From NCBI GenBank assembly GCA_039714435.1, contig JBDLJJ010000055.1, forward strand, positions 1-15,850: 15,850 bases of DNA, given 5' to 3'. This stretch comes from JAZDDE01 sp039714435 (GTDB lineage: Bacteria > Gemmatimonadota > Gemmatimonadetes > Palauibacterales > Palauibacteraceae). The position numbers were made by a program, and so were the translations under genes. The notes under the pieces are model-generated. The model was given only the letters and a program-made list of their open reading frames with translations. It ran no database searches and was not told the DNA's origin. Positions 1-15,850 of the stretch are shown piece by piece (within the stretch, counting starts at the first letter, position 1; every line of letters starts with the position of its first letter).

Positions 1-81
1 CGTCGTCTTTCCGTGGTCCACATGCCCGATCGTCCCCACGTTTACGTGAGGCTTCGTTCGCTCAAACTTCTCCTTCGCCAT
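1..81 (-). CDS. tuf: Elongation factor Tu, 5' end only (partial)
   Basis: EF-Tu is the cytoplasmic GTPase that brings aminoacyl-tRNA to the ribosomal A site. Only the first 27 residues fall inside the window. They begin [20 protein letters not shown] and run into the G1 P-loop (GHVDHGKTT), which is diagnostic for the EF-Tu family. The ATG lies 21 bases after the fusA stop. That gap holds AGGAG about 11 bases before the ATG and a second GGAG close to it, so the gene is probably co-transcribed with fusA as the last gene of the str operon. The rest of the gene continues beyond the left edge. The 3' end of another tuf copy is visible at the right edge of the window. Family assignment is very secure; whether the gene is complete cannot be seen. 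Confidence 0.97.
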
Positions 82-102
82 TTCTCCGCTCGCTCCTGTT
101 GT

Positions 103-2202
<2,100 letters not shown>

Positions 2203-2257
2203 CTATCTATAAACTCGCTTTGACTCTCTTGACGCTCTTTGTCGTTGTCTCTCGGCG

Positions 2258-2728
2258 CTACCAGCGGTAGTGCGCAAAGGCCTTGTTGGCGTCCGCCATG
2301 CGGTGGACGTCCTCTTTCTTCTTCACCGCGCCGCCATCGCCGCGACTCGCATCCAGAAGCTCGCCGGCCAGCCGGTCCGCCATCGTTCTGCCCTTTCGGG
2401 CGCGCGCATGGTTCACGAGCCACCGCCGCGCCAGGGATTCCCTGCGCCGCGCCGTGACTTCCATCGGCACCTGATACGTGGCGCCACCGACACGCCGGCT
2501 GCGGACCTCGAGAATCGGACGCGTATTGGTCAGAGCCTGCCGGAAGGCGTTAAGCCCGGGCTGACCTGTCTTCTCCTCGATGATTCGCATCGCCCCATAG
2601 AAGATGCTCTCGGCAATCGACTTCTTGCCACCGAGCATCAGGACGTTGATGAACTCCGTTACGTCCTGACTATCGTACTTGGCGTCAGGTGCGATTACGC
2701 GCGCGACCGCTTTTTGCCTACGTGACAT
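2258..2728 (-). CDS. rpsG: 30S ribosomal protein S7
   Basis: S7 binds the 3' domain of 16S rRNA, nucleates assembly of the 30S head and contacts the E-site tRNA; in E. coli it also represses its own operon mRNA. The product is 156 residues, the usual length, starting MSRRQKAVAR and ending AFAHYRW. Conserved stretches include MLGGKKSIAESIFYGA, NTRPILEVRSRRVGGATYQVP and RRWLVNHARARKG. An in-frame ATG 30 bases further upstream would add ten residues, but the internal start is chosen because it matches family N-termini and has GAAGG seven bases before it. The gene sits 110 bases after rpsL and 55 bases before fusA. The gap before it is structured (see the two hairpins there). Confidence 0.97.
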   Translation of the reverse strand: MSRRQKAVARVIAPDAKYDSQDVTEFINVLMLGGKKSIAESIFYGAMRIIEEKTGQPGLNAFRQALTNTRPILEVRSRRVGGATYQVPMEVTARRRESLARRWLVNHARARKGRTMADRLAGELLDASRGDGGAVKKKEDVHRMADANKAFAHYRW

Positions 2729-2731
2729 GTA

Positions 2732-2740
2732 CCTTCCTTC
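2732..2740 (-). promoter_or_regulatory. Ribosome binding site of rpsG (decides start)
   Basis: On the minus strand this reads GAAGGAAGG. Its first GAAGG is seven bases from the ATG at 2728, which supports that ATG over the in-frame ATG at 2758. It lies at the downstream foot of the hairpin at 2750-2775, so folding of the gap could affect access to it. Confidence 0.75.
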
Positions 2741-2749
2741 GTACAAAGA

Positions 2750-2775
2750 ACCCGGCAAGCATGCTCAAGCCGGGT
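2750..2775 (-). promoter_or_regulatory. Hairpin in the rpsL-rpsG gap, next to the rpsG start
   Basis: ACCCGGC and GCCGGGT form a perfect 7-base stem with a 12-base loop that itself contains the palindrome AGCATGCT. On the minus-strand transcript it ends ten bases before the rpsG ribosome binding site. Its position corresponds to the rpsL-rpsG intercistronic region that S7 binds in E. coli to repress translation. Pairing is seen directly; the S7 role is inferred from position only. Confidence 0.5.
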
Positions 2776-2807
2776 GATCCTGCAGCTGAATGAGCAATAC
2801 GAACAAA

Positions 2808-2830
2808 CCGGGACGCTTCTGGCGTCCCGG
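2808..2830 (-). promoter_or_regulatory. Strong hairpin just after the rpsL stop codon
   Basis: CCGGGACGC and GCGTCCCGG form a perfect 9-base stem around a 5-base loop, starting nine bases after the rpsL stop on the transcript. It is followed by TTTGTTCG, which is only mildly U-rich, so it is a weak terminator at best. It may be an attenuator, an mRNA-stabilising structure, or the upper part of an S7-binding fold with the hairpin at 2750-2775. Confidence 0.5.
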
Positions 2831-2838
2831 TAACGTTT

Positions 2839-3204
2839 CTATCGTTTGGAGCCGTACTTGGAGCGGCCCTGCTTTCGGTCCGAGACGCCTGAGGCGTCAA
2901 GGGTTCCGCGAATGATATGGTAGCGCACACCCGGCAGATCCTTAACTCGACCGCCGCGAATGAGCACAATGCTGTGTTCCTGCAGATTGTGTCCTTCACC
3001 GGGAATGTAAGCCGTGACTTCAAATCCGTTCGTCAGGCGTACACGCGCCACCTTGCGGAGCGCAGAGTTCGGCTTCTTCGGCGTCGTCGTGTACACACGC
3101 GTGCACACCCCGCGTTTCTGGGGGTTCGCCTCCAGAGCCGGCGCTTTACGCTTCTTCTCTACCTTAGTCCGCCCGATGCGGACCAGCTGGTTGATGGTGG
3201 GCAT
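2839..3204 (-). CDS. rpsL: 30S ribosomal protein S12
   Basis: S12 lies at the decoding centre of the 30S subunit and controls fidelity; it is the classical streptomycin-resistance locus. The product is 121 residues, near the usual 123-125. It starts MPTINQLVRIGRTKVEKKRK and contains the invariant TRVYTTTPKKPNSALRK segment and the loop GGRVKDLPGVRYH. Lys43 and Lys44 (K42/K43 in E. coli mature numbering), Lys88 and Asp89 are all unchanged, so the sequence shows none of the common streptomycin-resistance substitutions. GGAGGG lies about 12 bases before the ATG. It is the first gene of the str cluster, with its own promoter candidate in the gap after rpoC and rpsG 110 bases downstream. Confidence 0.98.
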   Translation of the reverse strand: MPTINQLVRIGRTKVEKKRKAPALEANPQKRGVCTRVYTTTPKKPNSALRKVARVRLTNGFEVTAYIPGEGHNLQEHSIVLIRGGRVKDLPGVRYHIIRGTLDASGVSDRKQGRSKYGSKR

Positions 3205-3290
3205 AGCCCGGTAATTCCCTCCGTATCATTCGAAACCGCCTCGCCAGCCACCAGTGCACTCCATTGGTGACCGAGGAAGCGGAATAAGGT

Positions 3291-3313
3291 GCGGGGACGA
3301 TAATCGTCCCCGC
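3291..3313 (-). promoter_or_regulatory. Perfect hairpin in the rpsL leader
   Basis: GCGGGGACGA and TCGTCCCCGC make a perfect 10-base stem with a 3-base loop. It lies about 40 bases downstream of the candidate promoter and about 85 bases before rpsL. Neither strand shows a T tract after it (the minus strand continues ACCTTATTCC), so it is not a textbook intrinsic terminator. It could be the end of rpoC read-through, an attenuator, or a stabilising 5' leader structure. Confidence 0.5.
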
Positions 3314-3351
3314 CGAAAACGTCTGCCGGCCCGTTGACCGATAGACAGCAA

Positions 3352-3380
3352 AACTTAGAAGTGGCGCGGGGTTATGTCAA
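3352..3380 (-). promoter_or_regulatory. Sigma-70-type promoter candidate for rpsL-rpsG-fusA-tuf
   Basis: On the minus strand a perfect -35 box TTGACA (3375-3380) is followed after exactly 17 bases by TAAGTT (3352-3357), a 3 of 6 match to TATAAT. It starts only 24 bases after the rpoC stop and would give an rpsL leader of about 140 bases. The spacing and perfect -35 make it the best promoter candidate in the window. It implies the str genes can be transcribed independently of rpoBC. Confidence 0.55.
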
Positions 3381-3403
3381 GATTGTATCGACCTTGATAA
3401 TAC

Positions 3404-7609
<4,206 letters not shown>

Positions 7610-7694
7610 CCTATTTGACCTCTGTGGTCGAAAGACACGTATCTAGCTCTGCTTGCTCTACTCTTATTGCTCGTACTGCTCAAAGACTTCTCGC

Positions 7695-12302
<4,608 letters not shown>

Positions 12303-12311
12303 TGTTACACA

Positions 12312-12316
12312 CTCCT
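12312..12316 (-). promoter_or_regulatory. Ribosome binding site of rpoB (supports a TTG start)
   Basis: The minus strand reads AGGAG, then nine bases, then TTG at 12302-12300. This near-ideal spacing supports the TTG as the rpoB start. The next in-frame ATG codes for Met20 (LETPM), and the family normally has sequence upstream of that point. Confidence 0.75.
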
Positions 12317-12420
12317 GCTGATTCGCCGGGTACTCGTGTCATAGGATGCAAGGAAGCGGGCAGCGGGTGGCCGGCTGAAGAACCGGAAACCGCGTACGCT
12401 ACAGGAACAGCAACCCCGCG

Positions 12421-12447
12421 CCTCTGGAACCAGGTGTTCGTCAGAGG
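12421..12447 (-). promoter_or_regulatory. Bulged hairpin in the rplL-rpoB gap
   Basis: On the minus strand CCTCTG pairs with CAGAGG. Inside it, GAAC pairs with GTTC around a 5-base loop, with a 2-base bulge on one side, giving ten base pairs in all. It lies about 120 bases before the rpoB start. No T tract follows. A role in attenuation or processing between the stalk genes and rpoBC is inferred from position. Confidence 0.45.
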
Positions 12448-12529
12448 ACCCGGGGTGTTGGGCTGTCCAAGAAAACTATGTAGTGCTCTGCCTTGCATAT
12501 GAAGCTACCGTCCGCGCTGAAATAGGGTA

Positions 12530-12555
12530 CGAGAGCGGCCGAAGGGCCGGACTCG
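12530..12555 (-). promoter_or_regulatory. Hairpin just after the rplL stop codon
   Basis: CGGCC and GGCCG form a 5-base stem around a 4-base loop, with CGAG and CTCG forming an outer stem across small internal loops. It begins six bases after the rplL stop on the transcript. The following sequence (TACCCTATTTC) is not U-rich enough for an efficient intrinsic terminator. E. coli has a partial terminator in this same gap that sets the L7/L12 to RpoB ratio, so attenuation is a reasonable guess. Confidence 0.45.
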
Positions 12556-12561
12556 GTCCAA

Positions 12562-12936
12562 CTACTTCAGTTCGACGGTGGCTCCCTGCTCTTCCAACTT
12601 CGCTTTTATGGCTTCGGCCTCGTCCTTGGTAGCGCCTTCCTTCACTGCGTTCGGCGCGTTGTCTACCAGATCCTTGGCTTCCTTCAGTCCGAGCGAGGTA
12701 ACCTCGCGCACGACCTTGATCACCTGGATCTTCTTGTCTCCAATGCCCGTGAGCATGACGTCGAAGGAGTCTTTCTCGGCGGCCTCTTCCGCTCCGCCAC
12801 CAGCCCCACCCGCCATTACAGCTACGGGCGCGGCGGCACTAACGCCGAACTTATCCTCCATCATCGTCTTCAACTCAGCCGCCTCGAGAACGGTCAGCGA
12901 TCCTATCGCATCAAGCAGCTCTTCAACCTTGCTCAT
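12562..12936 (-). CDS. rplL: 50S ribosomal protein L7/L12
   Basis: L7/L12 is the multicopy acidic stalk protein that recruits and stimulates translational GTPases such as EF-G and EF-Tu. The product is 124 residues, normal length. It has the N-terminal dimerisation helices (about 1-32, MSKVEELLDAIGSLTVLEAA), an Ala/Gly-rich hinge (33-53) and the C-terminal factor-binding domain (56-124), with the conserved KKIQVIKVVREVT and LGLKEAKDLV segments and the ending ATVELK. The ATG follows rplJ after 32 bases, with a GGAG about 12 bases upstream. It is followed by a 259-base gap before rpoB that contains two hairpins. Confidence 0.98.
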   Translation of the reverse strand: MSKVEELLDAIGSLTVLEAAELKTMMEDKFGVSAAAPVAVMAGGAGGGAEEAAEKDSFDVMLTGIGDKKIQVIKVVREVTSLGLKEAKDLVDNAPNAVKEGATKDEAEAIKAKLEEQGATVELK

Positions 12937-12968
12937 CTGTGCATGTGCTCCAGTGTTGCGGTATGGGG

Positions 12969-13496
12969 TCAGCCCCCTGCTTCTTCTTTCTTTGCGACTT
13001 CTTCAATCATCACTGCGATATCCCGTATCAGGGCGGCAATACCACCGACGACACCTGACACTCCTGCGGTCAAGCTGCCGGCGATCGAGCCCAACAGGGC
13101 GTCCATCGACGGAAGATCGGCCATCCGGTACACCGCTTCGGCCTCGATTTCACGCCGATCTACGACACCGATCTTGATCACCGGGCGGTTTTCGTTCTCC
13201 GCCGCGAAGTCCTTCACGACCTTGGCGGCCGGAACGGGATCGGATCCGGTCAGCACCAGGCCCGTCGGACCGGTAAAATGGCCCTTGATGTCCGGAAGAT
13301 CGAGATCTTCCAGGGCCCTCAGCGCCAGAGTGTTCTTGACCACCATGAACTCGGCGTCTTTCTCACGCAGCCGCTGCCGGAGTGCATTCATGGACTCCAC
13401 ACCCAGGCCGGTAAAATCCGTGAGGTAGACGACGTCGGCCTCACCCAGCTTGGCGGCCAGCGTAGCCGTGACGGCTTTTTTCTCGTCCAGTCTCAT
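12969..13496 (-). CDS. rplJ: 50S ribosomal protein L10
   Basis: L10 anchors the L7/L12 dimers to 23S rRNA with L11, forming the base of the ribosomal stalk; in E. coli the L10-L7/L12 complex also represses its own mRNA. The product is 175 residues. It begins MRLDEKKAVTATLAAKLGEA and contains the typical YLTDFTGL, VVKNTLALRAL and GPTGLVL segments, with a C-terminal helix (from about 155) that docks L7/L12. The open frame extends 44 residues further upstream into rplA, but the start at 13496 is chosen because it matches the family N-terminus and has AAGG eight bases before the ATG. The gap to rplA is only 25 bases and leaves little room for a large leader. Confidence 0.97.
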   Translation of the reverse strand: MRLDEKKAVTATLAAKLGEADVVYLTDFTGLGVESMNALRQRLREKDAEFMVVKNTLALRALEDLDLPDIKGHFTGPTGLVLTGSDPVPAAKVVKDFAAENENRPVIKIGVVDRREIEAEAVYRMADLPSMDALLGSIAGSLTAGVSGVVGGIAALIRDIAVMIEEVAKKEEAGG

Positions 13497-13521
13497 CCGT
13501 ATACCTTCTGTCTGTTCCGGT

Positions 13522-14211
13522 CTATTTGTACAGGTTGGGATCGACGGACACGCCCGGTCCCATGGTGCTACTGACGGTGATGCTCTTGATGTAGGTCCCC
13601 TTGGTCGCCGACGGCCTGTTCCGGACAACGGAGTCCATCAGGGCCGTGAAGTTGTCCAGCAGCGCTCCGGCCTCGAAGCTCACCTTGCCGATCGGCGCAT
13701 GAATATTGCCGAATTTGTCAACGCGGTATTCGATCCGGCCGGCCTTCGCTTCACCTACCACCCGGCCGATATCGGTCGTAACCGTTCCGGCCTTCGGCGT
13801 CGGCATCAAGCCTCTCGGACCCAGAACGCGGCCCAGTTTGGCGACATCTTTCATCAGGTCGGGGGTAACGACGGCGACATCGAAGTCCAGCCAGCCATCC
13901 TGGATCTTGGCTATGTACTCCGTGCCGACATAGTCGGCCCCAGCCGCCTCGGCCTCGGCCACCTTGTCACCCTGAACAATCGCCAGGACCCGGACGTTGC
14001 GGCCGGTGCCGGCCGGCAGCTGTACCGTCCCCCGAACGATCTGGTCCGCATGCCGCGGATCCACCCCGAGACGAACGGCAGCATCGACTGTTTCGTCGAA
14101 CTTGGCGAATGCCATTTCCTTGACCTTCGCGATCGCGGCCTTCTGGTCGAGTGCCTCTCCGGCCTCGATAGTTCCGGCTACGTCCCGATACTGCTTGCCG
14201 TGCGCCGCCAT
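13522..14211 (-). CDS. rplA: 50S ribosomal protein L1
   Basis: L1 forms the mobile L1 stalk of the 50S subunit and helps release deacylated tRNA from the E site; in many bacteria it also represses the L11-L1 mRNA. The product is 229 residues, normal length. Characteristic segments are PDLMKDVAKLGRVLGPRGLMPTPK (split here as DLMKDVAKLGRVLG and PRGLMPTPK), GTVTTDIGRVV and the C-terminal SVVRNRPSATKGTYIKSI. The ATG shares one base with the rplK stop codon (TGATG), a sign of translational coupling, and has GAGG about 11 bases upstream within rplK. rplJ begins 25 bases after its stop. Confidence 0.98.
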   Translation of the reverse strand: MAAHGKQYRDVAGTIEAGEALDQKAAIAKVKEMAFAKFDETVDAAVRLGVDPRHADQIVRGTVQLPAGTGRNVRVLAIVQGDKVAEAEAAGADYVGTEYIAKIQDGWLDFDVAVVTPDLMKDVAKLGRVLGPRGLMPTPKAGTVTTDIGRVVGEAKAGRIEYRVDKFGNIHAPIGKVSFEAGALLDNFTALMDSVVRNRPSATKGTYIKSITVSSTMGPGVSVDPNLYK

Positions 14212-14642
14212 CAGCCGGACACCTCGACACCCATGGAGCGGGCCGTACCGGCGATCATCTGAATGGCCGATTCCTCGTTGTCAGTGTTCAGATCCTCCAT
14301 CTTGATCCGTGCGATCTTGAGCAACTGCTCCCGCGTCACCGTGCCTACCTTGGTGCGGTTCGATTCCGGTGACCCCGAAGCCAGCCCCAGCTCCTTCTTC
14401 AGAAGTACGGCCGCCGGTGGCGTCTTCGTGATGAAGGTGAAGCTGCGATCCTTGTAGACTGTGATCACCACCGGAATGATCATCCCCGGCTCGCCGGAAG
14501 TCTTGGAGTTGAACTGCTTACAGAACTCCATGATGTTGGCGCCGTGCTGTCCCAGCGCGGGGCCCACCGGAGGAGCCGGTGTCGCCTGTCCGGCAGGAAT
14601 CTGCAGCTTGATCAACGCCATTATCGGCTTTTCTCTGGCCAT
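14211..14642 (-). CDS. rplK: 50S ribosomal protein L11
   Basis: L11 binds the GTPase-associated centre of 23S rRNA and is needed for RelA activation; it is the target site of thiopeptides. The product is 143 residues. The N-terminal domain has LIKLQIPAGQATPAPPVGPA and LGQHGANIMEFCKQFN, and the C-terminal rRNA-binding domain ends GTARSMGVEVSG. The ATG at 14642 follows nusG by ten bases and gives a family-like MAREKPIMALIKLQ start. A second in-frame ATG at 14621 (MALIKLQ) is an alternative; neither has a strong ribosome binding site. An AAGGGA lies about 20 bases upstream inside nusG. The gene overlaps rplA by one base. Confidence 0.97.
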   Translation of the reverse strand: MAREKPIMALIKLQIPAGQATPAPPVGPALGQHGANIMEFCKQFNSKTSGEPGMIIPVVITVYKDRSFTFITKTPPAAVLLKKELGLASGSPESNRTKVGTVTREQLLKIARIKMEDLNTDNEESAIQMIAGTARSMGVEVSG

Positions 14643-14652
14643 GATGCGCTCG

Positions 14653-15231
14653 CTAATATCCCTTCAACTGCGTGTAATCGAGTTCGACGGTGGTCGGCCG
14701 GCCGAACAGGCTGACCTGCACTCGTACTTTGCCCTTGTCAGGAATCACTTCCTCCACCGTGCCGCTGAAGTCGCTGAACGGCCCTTCCATGACCTCGACG
14801 ACCTGCCCGGTTCGGAACGGAATCTCTTCCTTCGGTCCCTCTTCTTCCAACTCATCGGCGATCCCGAGAATCTTGTTCACTTCCTCGCTTGCCAGGGGCT
14901 GCGGCTCAGTGCCCCCGCCAAGGAATTTGATGACGCTCTGAACGCTCGTAACCAGAAACATGGTCTCCTGGTTCAAAACCATGTTGACCAGCACGTATCC
15001 GGGGTACAGACGCTTGGTCAGGTGGACCTTCTTTCCACCCTTGATCTCGACCACTTCCTGAGTGGGCACGATCACCTCGCGAACGGCTTTTTCGCCCTCT
15101 TCGCCCGGAAGATCCGCGATCTTTCGCTCCAGGAGCGTCTTGACCTTGTTTTCATGGCCAGAGTAGGTCTGAATGGCGTACCAGCGCGCCGACCCCGCGG
15201 TCTCGCTAACGGCTTCAGCCACTGAACACAC
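14653..15231 (-). CDS. nusG: Transcription elongation/antitermination factor NusG
   Basis: NusG binds the RNA polymerase clamp across the DNA cleft, suppresses pausing, aids Rho and links polymerase to ribosomal S10. The product is 192 residues from the first start. The NGN domain runs from RWYAIQTYSGHENKV (16-30) through TKRLYPGYVLVNM (72-84) to about 125. An acidic linker follows, then the KOW domain (about 138-192) with PFRTGQVVEVMEGPFSDFSG. The start is GTG at 15231, which overlaps the 3' end of secE by 17 bases; a second GTG at 15222 would give an 8-base overlap and is about as likely. Neither has a good Shine-Dalgarno, so coupling to secE is likely. rplK follows after ten bases. Confidence 0.97.
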   Translation of the reverse strand: MCSVAEAVSETAGSARWYAIQTYSGHENKVKTLLERKIADLPGEEGEKAVREVIVPTQEVVEIKGGKKVHLTKRLYPGYVLVNMVLNQETMFLVTSVQSVIKFLGGGTEPQPLASEEVNKILGIADELEEEGPKEEIPFRTGQVVEVMEGPFSDFSGTVEEVIPDKGKVRVQVSLFGRPTTVELDYTQLKGY

Positions 15232-15418
15232 CCACGGTCAGACGCACGATCCAGGAAAATACGGAGTCCATGGCCCCGATAATGATCGCCAGGATCACCA
15301 CGAAGATCAGAATGACGATGGTGGCATTGCGGAGCTGTTCCCGGTCGGGCCAAGTGACCCGTTTGGTCTCCGCCTGCACTTCCTCGACGAACTGCTGAAG
15401 ATCTCTGATTCCGGCCAT
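15215..15418 (-). CDS. secE: Preprotein translocase subunit SecE
   Basis: SecE clamps the SecY channel in the inner membrane and is needed for Sec-dependent export. The product is 67 residues, the short single-span form. A cytoplasmic amphipathic helix carries the conserved ETKRVTWPDREQL motif (17-29), followed by one membrane segment at about 32-53 (ATIVILIFVVILAIIIGA). The ATG lies four bases after the rpmG stop, and the bases around it (TAGATAGATGGC) match those at the fusA start. There is no clear Shine-Dalgarno. The stop lies inside the start region of nusG, in the usual secE-nusG arrangement. Confidence 0.96.
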   Translation of the reverse strand: MAGIRDLQQFVEEVQAETKRVTWPDREQLRNATIVILIFVVILAIIIGAMDSVFSWIVRLTVGVFSG

Positions 15419-15422
15419 CTAT

Positions 15423-15572
15423 CTAGCGTGTTTCTTTGTGTGGACGGTGCTTGCCGCAGCGCGGGCAGAATTTGCGAAACTCCACGCGTTGCGGATGCGT
15501 CCGCTTATTCTTCGTTGTCGAGTAGTTACGCTCTTTGCACTCGGTGCATTCGAGCGTGATCTGGTCTCTCAT
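15423..15572 (-). CDS. rpmG: 50S ribosomal protein L33 (zinc-binding form)
   Basis: L33 is a small 50S protein near the E site. This 49-residue gene reads MRDQITLECTECKERNYSTT and continues through KNKRTHPQRVEFRKFCPRCG to end KHRPHKETR. Two CxxC pairs, Cys9/Cys12 and Cys36/Cys39, make it the zinc-ribbon (C+) type rather than the zinc-free paralog. The ATG at 15572 is preceded by AGAAGAG, a modest ribosome binding site. secE starts four bases after its stop. In most bacteria rpmG sits just upstream of secE in this way, often with a tRNA-Trp gene between or near; I see no tRNA here. Confidence 0.96.
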   Translation of the reverse strand: MRDQITLECTECKERNYSTTKNKRTHPQRVEFRKFCPRCGKHRPHKETR

Positions 15573-15592
15573 TCTCTTCTACCCGTATCCTC

Positions 15593-15607
15593 AGTTACTC
15601 AGTAACT
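15593..15607. repeat. Small perfect inverted repeat before rpmG
   Basis: AGTTAC and GTAACT form a perfect 6-base stem around a 3-base loop, about 20 bases before the rpmG start on the minus-strand transcript. A second small stem, GCGCC/GGCGC around 5 bases, lies next to it at 15613-15627. They could be leader structure or the worn edge of the larger palindromic element at 15642-15770. Confidence 0.4.
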
Positions 15608-15641
15608 CGCGCGCGCCGTAAGGGCGCTAAATGGCGAAGAG

Positions 15642-15770
15642 AAACGGTTCAGGTCGAGGCGCGCGAGCGAGGGCGACTGAGGCGTACTCATGTACGCCGC
15701 AGGGAGCCCGCGCGAAGCGCTGCCCCACGGCGCCTTTGCCAAAGGCAAAGCACGATCAGATGAACCGTTT
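15642..15770. repeat. Nested palindromic element between tuf and rpmG
   Basis: A 129-base non-coding element is bounded by a perfect 10-base inverted repeat: AAACGGTTCA (15642-15651) and TGAACCGTTT (15761-15770). Inside are a perfect GGCGTAC/GTACGCC hairpin (15681-15698) extended outwards by CTG/CAG, GGGC/GCCC and CGCGC/GCGCG pairings across small loops to about 15657-15716, and a second perfect hairpin CTTTGCC/GGCAAAG with a 3-base loop (15734-15750). Nothing in the L33 or EF-Tu families explains it. The architecture fits a dispersed palindromic repeat or miniature element, or a structured leader RNA. No clear target-site duplication flanks it. A 60-codon frame runs across it on the minus strand, but it looks like chance coding in repeat DNA. 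Confidence 0.55.
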
Positions 15771-15784
15771 ATCAAAGCCATTTG

Positions 15785-15850
15785 TTATTCGATGATCTCT
15801 GTCACTACCCCGGCGCCGACCGTTCTACCGCCCTCACGAATCGCGAAGCG
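15785..15850 (-). CDS. tuf: Elongation factor Tu, 3' end only (partial, second copy)
   Basis: Only the last 21 residues and the TAA stop are inside the window: RFAIREGGRTVGAGVVTEII and a final Glu, the classic EF-Tu C-terminus. It is transcribed towards rpmG, whose start is 212 bases downstream. A tuf copy upstream of the secE-nusG genes corresponds to the tufB position of other bacteria, and the copy after fusA to tufA. No terminator with a T tract is visible after its stop, so read-through into rpmG is possible. Confidence 0.95.
   Translation of the reverse strand, partial: RFAIREGGRTVGAGVVTEIIE

Noticed and set aside
2222..2239. Two imperfect 9-base tandem copies before fusA (GACTCTCTT, GACGCTCTT)
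   Set aside because: Only two copies with one mismatch; too short and too common in a purine/pyrimidine-biased spacer to claim a function.
3014..3204. Streptomycin or rifampicin resistance alleles in rpsL or rpoB
   Set aside because: The key positions (S12 Lys43/Lys44, Lys88; RpoB Asp610, His620, Ser625) carry the usual wild-type residues, so nothing in the sequence suggests target-based resistance.
7610..7694. Repeated GAGCA-like strings in the rpoB-rpoC gap
   Set aside because: The motif recurs about four times on the minus strand (GAGCAGTAC, GAGCAATA, GAGCAAGCA, GAGCTA), but spacing is irregular and the strings are short; no support for a functional array.
15599..15781. 60-codon frame on the minus strand across the tuf-rpmG gap
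   Set aside because: It lacks a ribosome binding site, runs through the palindromic element, and its Ala/Ser/Pro/Arg-rich translation matches no family I know; chance coding in repeat DNA is the simpler reading.
15573..15784. tRNA-Trp or other tRNA between tuf and rpmG
   Set aside because: Many bacteria have a tRNA gene here, but I find no cloverleaf: no T-loop GGTTCGANTCC, no acceptor stem pairing and no CCA anticodon loop. The AAACGGTTCA string resembles part of a T arm but is one half of the 10-base inverted repeat.

Overview
This window is a core housekeeping region of a GC-rich bacterium. Every recognisable gene lies on the minus strand, so the order of transcription runs from right to left: tuf (3' end only) - rpmG - secE - nusG - rplK - rplA - rplJ - rplL - rpoB - rpoC - rpsL - rpsG - fusA - tuf (5' end only). 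It joins the classical 'rif' cluster (secE-nusG-L11-L1-L10-L7/L12-rpoBC) to the 'str' cluster (rpsL-rpsG-fusA-tuf). The proteins are full length and intact, with their catalytic and metal-binding residues present, and no mobile-element gene, CRISPR array, phage gene or biosynthetic cluster is visible.

Taxonomy (inference): RpoC carries a long insert in its trigger loop, as Gram-negative lineages do, and RpoB has lost the lineage insert seen near the C-terminus of E. coli RpoB but gained a different one of about 130 residues. The overall protein flavour suggests a Gemmatimonadota-like or FCB-related organism. I hold this at about even odds, because it comes from reading alone.

Region by region. 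1-3204: start of one tuf copy, then fusA, rpsG and rpsL, tightly packed, with two hairpins in the rpsL-rpsG gap where E. coli has its S7 translational operator. 3205-3403: a 199-base gap with a good sigma-70-type promoter (TTGACA, 17-base spacer, TAAGTT) for the str genes and a perfect hairpin in the leader. 3404-12302: rpoC and rpoB, separated by 85 bases; rpoB starts with TTG behind a strong ribosome binding site. 12303-12561: a 259-base rplL-rpoB gap with two hairpins. 12562-15572: rplL, rplJ, rplA, rplK, nusG, secE and rpmG, with gaps of 32 bases or less and with overlaps at rplK/rplA and secE/nusG. 15573-15784: a 212-base gap holding an unusual nested palindromic element bounded by a 10-base inverted repeat. 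15785-15850: the end of a second tuf copy.

Together these genes make the RNA polymerase catalytic subunits, the elongation factor NusG, the translocase subunit SecE, the ribosomal stalk and L1/L11/L33, S12 and S7, and the GTPases EF-G and EF-Tu, so the region couples transcription and translation capacity. The least explained parts are the palindromic element at 15642-15770, the two tuf copies flanking the whole cluster in the same direction, and the C-terminal insert of RpoB. I do not see a previously undescribed multi-gene system here.
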